Positions 26,052-31,143 of a stretch of DNA of 31,143 nt are shown piece by piece. The notes beneath the pieces were generated by a model. That model was not told where the DNA came from, searched no databases, and worked only from the letters and a program-made list of their open reading frames with translations. The stretch is from Cloacimonetes bacterium UBA3900 (GTDB lineage Bacteria; Cloacimonadota; Cloacimonadia; Cloacimonadales; Cloacimonadaceae), in contig DGFM01000033.1 of assembly GCA_002391675.1 (NCBI GenBank), positions 1-31,143 of the forward strand, in the 5' to 3' direction. The translations under genes were made by a program, and so were the position numbers. Each line of letters begins with the position of its first letter. Positions within the stretch are counted from its first letter, which is position 1.

Positions 26052-27408
26052 GATACACTTTATCGGAATCGGCGGCATTGGAATGAGCGGCATCGCTGAA
26101 TTCCTGCACAATCAAGGCTTGGAAATCAGCGGTTCGGACATGAGAAAGTCTGACATCACGCAGCACCTCGAGAGCTTGGGCATCGTGGTGCATGAAGGCC
26201 ACAGCCCTCAGAACATCACCGATGCAGATGTGGTGGTCAAATCCTCTGCAGTGACGGATGAAAACGCCGAGGTGATCGCCGCCAAAGCCCTCAACATCCC
26301 CGTGATCCGCAGAGCCGAGATGCTTGCCGAAATCACGCGCATGAGCTTCAGCATCGGTATTTCGGGCACACATGGCAAGACCACCACCACCTCCATGACC
26401 GGCATGGTGCTGGAAGCCGCAGGCCTCGAACCTACCATCATCGTGGGCGGCAAGGTAAAGAACTTCGGCTCCAACAACGTGATGGGCTCCGGCCAATACA
26501 TTGTGGTGGAGGCAGATGAATATGATCACAGCTTCCTCACCCTCAGCCCTTGCATTGCCGGCATCACAAACATCGACGCAGACCATCTGGACTGCTATGA
26601 AAACCTGGACAACATCAAAGACGCCTTTGTGGAATATGCAAACAAGGTACCCTTCTTCGGCAGCGTGATCTGTTGTCTGGACGACGCAGGCGTACAATCC
26701 ATTCTGCCCAGAATCAACAAGAAGATACTCACCTACGGCTTATCACGTCAGGCAGATATCCAGGCGCTGGACATCAAGATGGAAGGCTCCAGCTGCAGCT
26801 ACAACCTCAGCTACAAAGGCTACAACCTCGGCACCATCAAGATGGACGTGACAGGCAAGCACAACATCCTGAACTCTTTACAGGCAGCAGGCATAGGCCT
26901 GGAGCTGGATATTCCCTTTGCTGCCATTGCTGCAGGACTGGCCAATTACAGTGGCGTGTATCGCAGATTTGAATTTAAAGGTACGGTAAACGAGATCACG
27001 GTTTATGACGACTATGCGCATCATCCCACCGAGATCCAGGCCACCTTGGAAGCCTTCAAAGACAGCTCTTCCAGGCGCATCGTTGCCCTGTATCAACCGC
27101 ATCTTTATTCCAGAACCCGTGATTTTGCCGTGGAATTTGGCAATTCCTTCTTCCATTGCGACCAGCTGCTCCTGGCGCCCATCTATCCGGCCAGAGAAGC
27201 GCCGATCGAAGGCGTGAGCAGCAAGCTGATCGCAGACGTGGCCATAGGCTGTGGACATCGGGGTGTAAACCTGATTGACAGCAACGATAAAATAGTGGAA
27301 GAAACACTGGCTATCTTACAGCCGGGTGACATCTTAGTGACCATGGGCGCCGGCAATATCTGGCAGTATGGCGAAGAAATATTGGCTGCTCTCAAAGAAA
27401 AGTATTGA
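26032..27408 (+). CDS. murC: UDP-N-acetylmuramate--L-alanine ligase MurC
   Basis: The 458-aa enzyme is the first amino-acid ligase of the pathway. It shows the UDP-binding GIGGIGMSGIAEFL (residues 12-25), ATP-binding GTHGKTTTT (112-120) and DDYAHHPTE (326-334). Its length is that of MurC. GGAGG lies a few nt upstream of the ATG, within murG, an overlap of 20 nt. No ddl follows: the next 108 bp are non-coding, and ddl is often found here in other bacteria. Confidence 0.97.
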   Translation: MLGKTRKIHFIGIGGIGMSGIAEFLHNQGLEISGSDMRKSDITQHLESLGIVVHEGHSPQNITDADVVVKSSAVTDENAEVIAAKALNIPVIRRAEMLAEITRMSFSIGISGTHGKTTTTSMTGMVLEAAGLEPTIIVGGKVKNFGSNNVMGSGQYIVVEADEYDHSFLTLSPCIAGITNIDADHLDCYENLDNIKDAFVEYANKVPFFGSVICCLDDAGVQSILPRINKKILTYGLSRQADIQALDIKMEGSSCSYNLSYKGYNLGTIKMDVTGKHNILNSLQAAGIGLELDIPFAAIAAGLANYSGVYRRFEFKGTVNEITVYDDYAHHPTEIQATLEAFKDSSSRRIVALYQPHLYSRTRDFAVEFGNSFFHCDQLLLAPIYPAREAPIEGVSSKLIADVAIGCGHRGVNLIDSNDKIVEETLAILQPGDILVTMGAGNIWQYGEEILAALKEKY

Positions 27409-27468
27409 CAGAAATGCTAATCATAAAAATAGTAGTAACTTATCAAGCTGGATTGGGAAAATGAGTTT

Positions 27469-27497
27469 TTAACAATTCAGACCTAAGCACTTATAAT
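27469..27497 (+). promoter_or_regulatory. candidate promoter for ftsQAZ
   Basis: TTAACA (27469-27474, five of six to the -35 consensus), a 17-bp spacer, and TATAAT (27492-27497, perfect -10) lie in the only sizeable gap of the dcw cluster. The predicted start near 27504 leaves a very short leader that would cut into the GAAGG (27503-27507) before the ftsQ ATG. Promoter geometry is good but the leader is odd. Confidence 0.5.
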
Positions 27498-27516
27498 AAC
27501 AAGAAGGTAGCGATTC

Positions 27517-28275
27517 ATGAGACCAAAACGCAAACGCAGAGGAAACAGCAGGTACTTCCTGTTTTTTGTCCTAATTCTCCTATTTGTAGGGGTTTTGGGC
27601 ACCGGAATCTATATGCTGCTCACCAATGTCTCATGGTTTGACGTTACCACAATCAGCCATCGTGGCAATGCCATCATCCCAGACAGCCTGATCACCGCCA
27701 AAGTGAAGGGCTGCTATTCTCAAAACCTTTTCGCGCTCAGCTCTGCCAAGATCAGAAAGCAGTTTTCCGGCATTGCCCGTGTAAAAGAGCTCAAAATCAA
27801 GAAGAAACTGCCCTCACACCTGGAGCTCATCTTCACCGAACGCCCCGCAACGCTTTGGCTCAAAAGCTCTTGCGGCAACCTCTTCCCTGTGGATAAGGAA
27901 GGCACTGTGCTGGAGAATTACGACGGCATCGCCAAAGAGGATCTGCCCATCATGAGCGTTTTCCTGAGCGCAAATCAGCTAAAACCGGGCACCAAGCTTC
28001 ATAACAGGTCTTTGCAGAAGGTCTTGGCTTTGCACAACAGGATCACTGCCGAAGCGCCTGATTTCCTGCCCATCATCTCAGAATATTATATCATAGACAA
28101 CACCATCCACATCGTAGATGCCCGCCATGGAACCAGCATCATCCCTTCTGCCAAAGACCTTGCAGCGCAGCTCAAGCGCTATCAGTTTGTGCTGGATAAT
28201 GGCAATATAGACAGCCGCTCCACGGTGGATCTCAGATACGACAAACAGGTGGTGGTAAAGGAAGGTAATATATGA
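27517..28275 (+). CDS. ftsQ: cell division protein FtsQ (POTRA)
   Basis: The 252-aa bitopic protein starts with a basic cytoplasmic tail and one transmembrane helix (about 13-35). A POTRA domain follows (about 38-108, with FALSSAKIRKQFSGIARVKELKIKKKLP), then a beta domain with the HxV-type core. It anchors FtsL/FtsB-type partners at the septum. FtsQ is poorly conserved at sequence level, so the call uses topology and its place directly before ftsA. GAAGG precedes the ATG, and its stop overlaps the ftsA ATG (ATGA). It may begin a separate ftsQAZ unit. Confidence 0.9.
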   Translation: MRPKRKRRGNSRYFLFFVLILLFVGVLGTGIYMLLTNVSWFDVTTISHRGNAIIPDSLITAKVKGCYSQNLFALSSAKIRKQFSGIARVKELKIKKKLPSHLELIFTERPATLWLKSSCGNLFPVDKEGTVLENYDGIAKEDLPIMSVFLSANQLKPGTKLHNRSLQKVLALHNRITAEAPDFLPIISEYYIIDNTIHIVDARHGTSIIPSAKDLAAQLKRYQFVLDNGNIDSRSTVDLRYDKQVVVKEGNI

Positions 28276-29552
28276 AACACGGCATAATTACCGCCTTGGA
28301 CATCGGCTCTTCCTACGTGCGCAGCATCATTGCCCGCTTGGACGAGAACCGTGAAATATCCGTTTTGGGGATAGGTGAAGCGCCCACTTTGGGCATGGAA
28401 CAGGGCACGGTTACAGACATCGAAGCCCTCTCCAAAACCATCCGAGCCTCTTTGGAAGAAGCGGAAACCTTAGCCAAAGTAAGCGCTGACAACATATTTG
28501 TAAACATTACCGGCACCCACATCAAGACCCAGCTGGGCGACGGCCGCATCTCCATTAGCGGGCTCTCACCCAATGAACCCGGTGAAATAGATACCGAGCA
28601 CGTTCAGCAGGTGATAGAAGATGCCAAAAACAGCGTGAAGATCCAGAAAGGCTTTGAGCACAGCAGGATTCTGCACGCCATGCCTCAAAGCTATGTGATT
28701 GATGGACAGGCAAATATCAAAAACCCGATCAGCATGAACGCCTTCCATCTCACCGCTCAAGTTTACACCATCCTGGCGGAGATCACGCCCATCCGCAACC
28801 TGGCAAAGTGCATCGAATTGGCCGGATATGAGTTTGACAGCGAAAACATCGTGCTAAACCACGTCGCCCTCTCACACAGCGCCCTTTCCAGAGACGAAAA
28901 GCGCCTCGGCTGCATCCTGATCGACATCGGTGGCGGCACCTGTGACATCGCACTCTACAACCGTGGCTCTCTGGAAAAGATAGCCGTGATCCCCATGGCG
29001 GGACACAACATCACGGAAGACCTCGCTATCGGGCTAAAAACCACCATAGACAGCGCAGAACTGCTGAAATGCAACTACGGCCTCGCCCTCACCGACGGCA
29101 TAGACCCAAACCTGGAAGTGGAAGTGGAAGGCATCAGCGGCAGACCTGCCACCAAGAGAAGCCAACAGCTCATCAGCCACGTGGTTAGCAGGCGTGTGGA
29201 AGAGATATTAAACCTTTGCTACAACAAGCTTGTGGGCCTCTATACCCCGGAACTCGTAACCGCCGGCGTAGTGCTCTGTGGCGGCTCTTCGTTGCTCAAA
29301 CGCATCGATGAAGCAGCCCTGCAAACTTTTAACCTCCACGTCAAACTGGCCAAACCCTCACTGGAGGGAATGAGCGGAAGTGTGAGCCGCCTCGATGATC
29401 CCGCATTTTGCACCGCAGTGGGTATCTTACATTATGCCAGTAGCTTGGAACGAGAGTACACCAGCACCAGCCTCACCAAGAAAGCAGGTGCCTGGGGCAA
29501 CAAAATCAAGAATTTTATAAAAAAGATATATAGAGATTTCGTGCCTGAATGA
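28272..29552 (+). CDS. ftsA: cell division protein FtsA
   Basis: The 426-aa actin-like ATPase tethers FtsZ to the membrane. Residues 10-18, DIGSSYVRS, are phosphate motif 1, and IDIGGGTCDIALY, near residue 217, is phosphate motif 2. The C-terminal GNKIKNFIKKIYRDFVPE is an amphipathic membrane-targeting helix as in FtsA. The gene overlaps ftsQ by four nt. Its stop codon lies in the loop of a hairpin just before the ftsZ start. Confidence 0.96.
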   Translation: MKHGIITALDIGSSYVRSIIARLDENREISVLGIGEAPTLGMEQGTVTDIEALSKTIRASLEEAETLAKVSADNIFVNITGTHIKTQLGDGRISISGLSPNEPGEIDTEHVQQVIEDAKNSVKIQKGFEHSRILHAMPQSYVIDGQANIKNPISMNAFHLTAQVYTILAEITPIRNLAKCIELAGYEFDSENIVLNHVALSHSALSRDEKRLGCILIDIGGGTCDIALYNRGSLEKIAVIPMAGHNITEDLAIGLKTTIDSAELLKCNYGLALTDGIDPNLEVEVEGISGRPATKRSQQLISHVVSRRVEEILNLCYNKLVGLYTPELVTAGVVLCGGSSLLKRIDEAALQTFNLHVKLAKPSLEGMSGSVSRLDDPAFCTAVGILHYASSLEREYTSTSLTKKAGAWGNKIKNFIKKIYRDFVPE

Positions 29553-29559
29553 AATCTCT
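29532..29559 (+). promoter_or_regulatory. hairpin at the ftsA-ftsZ junction
   Basis: AGAGATTTC (29532-29540) and GAAATCTCT (29551-29559) form a perfect 9-bp stem around a 10-nt loop. The loop and stem contain the ftsA stop and the upstream ATG at 29549. The stem ends next to GGGGG (29560-29564), the SD of the ftsZ ATG at 29570. It may shape ftsZ translation or RNA stability. Chance occurrence of such a stem somewhere in 31 kb is not negligible. Confidence 0.5.
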
Positions 29560-29569
29560 GGGGGAAAAC

Positions 29570-30805
29570 ATGATTGAATTTGAAGAAAGACCTTCCCAGA
29601 TTGGGACCAACATCAAGATTGTAGGTGTGGGCGGAGCCGGTGGCAACGCCGTGAACACCATGATCCAAAACGAACTGTCCGGCGTGGAATTCATCGCCGC
29701 AAACACTGACGTTTCAGACCTCAACAAGTCCTTGGCCAGCATCAAGTTGCAGATAGGCAAAAAGCTTACGCGGGGCTTGGGCACGGGTGCAGACCCCGAA
29801 AAAGGATCCCGAAGCGCAGAAGAAAGTAAAGACGACATCCAAAGCCACCTGGAAGGCGCAGACATGGTGTTTATCGCCGCCGGAATGGGCGGTGGCACAG
29901 GCACCGGCGCCGCACCCGTGGTGGCAAAAGTAGCCCGGGAAATGGGAATTCTCACCCTGGGCATTGTTACCACTCCCTTCCCATTTGAAGGAAAGAAACG
30001 TATGGCCAATGCCGAAGAAGGCCTCAAAAACCTCAAAGAGTATGTAGACACCCTGATCGTGATCCCAAATGAAAGACTGATCGAGATTTACCGCGATCTC
30101 ACCGTCGTCAACGCCTTCCAAAAGGCAGACAGCATACTCTATGAAGCCTCCAAAGCCGTGAGTGACATCATCAACTTCAGCGGCCTCATCAGCCTGGACT
30201 TTGCAGACGTCAAAGCCACCATGCAAAACAAGGGCCTCGCCCTCATGGGCACAGGAAGCGCCACGGGTGAAGACCGAGCCATTCTCGCCGCCAAAGCAGC
30301 CATCAACAACCCGCTGCTCACAGATATCAATCTCAGCGGCTGCGAATCTCTGCTCGTAAATATCACCGCCGGCAGCGACCTCGGCATGAGTGAATTTGAG
30401 GAAGTAAACAGCGTCATCGTAAACGAAACAGGCCTCGGCGCTGAAATCTTCTCCGGCGTGATTATCGACGACAACTACAAAGACAAGATCACCGTCACCA
30501 TCATCGCCACAGGTTTGAAGCATGCCGAGGGCAACGATGGATATGTATTTCCACAGATCCAGCCACCCGCCAAAGAAGCAAAACCCAAAGCCGAAGAACC
30601 CGCACCACAACCACCTTTGACAACCGAAGAAATTGTGGCGCAAAGCAACCATGAAGAAGAACAGGAACTCATCGAGGACATCTTCCGTCGCCTGAATTTT
30701 AACAAGGAACATGAAAGCCAAGAGGAAAGCACGATCAAAGAAGAAACAATCAAGCCACTGAGCCCCAGAACTGACCTCCCCTCTTTCCTCAAAGCTTTGG
30801 ATTGA
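29570..30805 (+). CDS. ftsZ: cell division GTPase FtsZ
   Basis: The 411-aa tubulin-like GTPase assembles the Z ring. The GTP-binding signature GGGTGTG lies at residues 107-113, and the T7-loop region ISLDFADVKATMQ at 207-219. A variable Pro/Ala/Glu-rich linker (about 330-395) leads to the C-terminal peptide TDLPSFLKAL (401-410), which resembles the FtsA-binding tail. I prefer ATG 29570, with GGGGGA five nt before it. ATG 29549 would overlap the ftsA stop but has no SD and falls at the base of a hairpin. It is the last gene of the dcw block; no lpxC follows. Confidence 0.97.
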   Translation: MIEFEERPSQIGTNIKIVGVGGAGGNAVNTMIQNELSGVEFIAANTDVSDLNKSLASIKLQIGKKLTRGLGTGADPEKGSRSAEESKDDIQSHLEGADMVFIAAGMGGGTGTGAAPVVAKVAREMGILTLGIVTTPFPFEGKKRMANAEEGLKNLKEYVDTLIVIPNERLIEIYRDLTVVNAFQKADSILYEASKAVSDIINFSGLISLDFADVKATMQNKGLALMGTGSATGEDRAILAAKAAINNPLLTDINLSGCESLLVNITAGSDLGMSEFEEVNSVIVNETGLGAEIFSGVIIDDNYKDKITVTIIATGLKHAEGNDGYVFPQIQPPAKEAKPKAEEPAPQPPLTTEEIVAQSNHEEEQELIEDIFRRLNFNKEHESQEESTIKEETIKPLSPRTDLPSFLKALD

Positions 30806-30869
30806 TTATAACCACAAGATTTTAAGCTCCCTGCTTAGGTCTCACAACGGACAACCCCCTGTCCAATCC

Positions 30870-30898
30870 AATCGCCGGCTATCCCCCAGCCGGCGATT
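30870..30898 (+). terminator. terminator-like hairpin after ftsZ
   Basis: A perfect 11-bp GC-rich stem, AATCGCCGGCT (30870-30880) and AGCCGGCGATT (30888-30898), has a 7-nt loop, ATCCCCC. It is followed by ATCCTTTTGG, a short T tract. It sits 65 nt past the ftsZ stop and probably ends or stabilises the dcw transcript. Confidence 0.7.
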
Positions 30899-30957
30899 AT
30901 CCTTTTGGTAAAATACCGCAGACACGGTTTAATTTGCATTAAGTTCAATTGGCGCGA

Positions 30958-30971
30958 GCAGTAAATACTGC
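30958..30971. promoter_or_regulatory. small palindrome GCAGTA-AA-TACTGC
   Basis: Six-bp arms with a two-bp spacer lie 46 nt before the short ORF at 31017. It could be an operator or part of a hairpin. No convincing -35/-10 pair was found nearby. Confidence 0.3.
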
Positions 30972-30991
30972 AAGAAAAGCAAGACGGATCC

Positions 30992-31011
30992 CCTCCCATA
31001 TTTCAGGGAGG
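30992..31011 (+). promoter_or_regulatory. hairpin that can sequester the SD of the 28-codon ORF
   Basis: CCTCCC (30992-30997) is complementary to GGGAGG (31006-31011), with an 8-nt loop. GGGAGG is the SD of the ATG at 31017, so the stem could hide it. With only 6 bp it may be chance. Confidence 0.4.
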
Positions 31012-31016
31012 TAAAT

Positions 31017-31103
31017 ATGGCAGAGAAAGAACCAGAAAACGCCTACTATTTTAGTATGCATTCCCCGGCTCACACAGGCACCCCGACAGGCAGCCCTTTT
31101 TGA
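31017..31103 (+). CDS. possible 28-aa small protein or leader peptide
   Basis: ATG at 31017 has a strong GGGAGG SD at 5-nt spacing and a 28-codon frame ending TGA at 31101. The protein begins MAEKEPENAYY and is Pro/His/Gly-rich toward the end, with no membrane helix or known motif. The last codons and stop lie in the third dispersed repeat. The only support for coding is the SD and frame. It may be a leader peptide, a small protein or spurious. Confidence 0.35.
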   Translation: MAEKEPENAYYFSMHSPAHTGTPTGSPF

Positions 31104-31143
31104 AATATTTGACTTGCGCTCCGGTTTTGCGAAAACAATTCCG
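31089..31143 (-). repeat. dispersed hairpin repeat, copy 3 (inverted, cut by window edge)
   Basis: The reverse complement starts CGGAATTGTTTTCGCAAAACCGG and continues to AAAAAGGGCTGCC, matching copy 1 from its position 16 to 70 with a few changes. Copies 2 and 3 face each other and flank the dcw cluster. The hairpin arms CGGAATTG and CAAAACCG pair with two mismatches. Confidence 0.75.

Noticed and set aside
29549..29569. ATG 29549 as the ftsZ start
   Set aside because: It overlaps the ftsA stop but has no SD and lies at the loop-stem boundary of a hairpin. ATG 29570 has GGGGGA at good spacing and gives a typical FtsZ N-terminus.
1..31143. CRISPR array, prophage or transposase genes
   Set aside because: No regularly spaced repeat-spacer pattern and no recognisable integrase, transposase or phage structural gene was seen in the window.

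Overview
This window comes from a diderm-type bacterium that encodes its peptidoglycan synthesis and division genes in one compact block. The large minus-strand exported protein ends in a FlgD-like / type A sorting domain opening with NYPNPFNPETTI. Such tails are common in Cloacimonadota, Marinimicrobia, Ignavibacteria and related phyla with type IX or similar secretion. With the meso-diaminopimelate signature (DNPR) in MurE, a FtsA/FtsZ divisome and a sigma-54 activator, this points to a Cloacimonadota-like or other FCB-superphylum organism. The phylum is an inference, as no rRNA is present.

Positions 1-220 hold copy 1 of a dispersed hairpin repeat and an intrinsic terminator. They lie downstream of a minus-strand secreted alpha/beta hydrolase (221-1603). 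A divergent intergenic region carries a TTGACA/TGTCAA palindrome. From it runs a plus-strand operon: a 1425-aa sigma-54 activator (NTPase, 40-residue TPR lattice, GAF, AAA+, Fis-type HTH), an exonuclease-DinG helicase, murB (apparently starting at ATC) and an ABC permease. The genes overlap or nearly abut. A convergent 922-aa exported modular protein (10647-13415) faces the operon.

Positions 13416-14629 are a non-coding island. It holds a second copy of the dispersed repeat, several hairpins and short repeats, and three exactly 10-bp-phased AATGTCA repeats upstream of mraZ that look like a MraZ operator.

Positions 14630-30805 are a complete dcw (division and cell wall) cluster: mraZ, rsmH, ftsL, ftsI (with two PASTA domains), a murE-murF fusion, mraY, murD, ftsW, murG, murC, ftsQ, ftsA and ftsZ. 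Nearly every junction overlaps or abuts, suggesting translational coupling. The exceptions are a 108-bp gap with a promoter-like sequence between murC and ftsQ, where many bacteria carry ddl, and a hairpin at the ftsA-ftsZ junction. The Mur enzymes make lipid I and II precursors, MraY and MurG the lipid-linked steps, FtsW and FtsI the septal polymerase and transpeptidase, and FtsZ, FtsA, FtsQ and FtsL the divisome. murB, missing from the cluster, lies about 5 kb upstream.

After ftsZ come an 11-bp-stem terminator-like hairpin, a small palindrome, a 28-codon ORF whose ribosome binding site can pair with an upstream anti-SD, and a third, inverted copy of the dispersed repeat at the window edge. 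I saw no transposase, CRISPR array, tRNA or rRNA. The most unusual signals are the MraZ-box variant, the ATC start of murB, the MurE-MurF fusion, the multidomain sigma-54 regulator, and the dispersed repeat flanking the dcw block.
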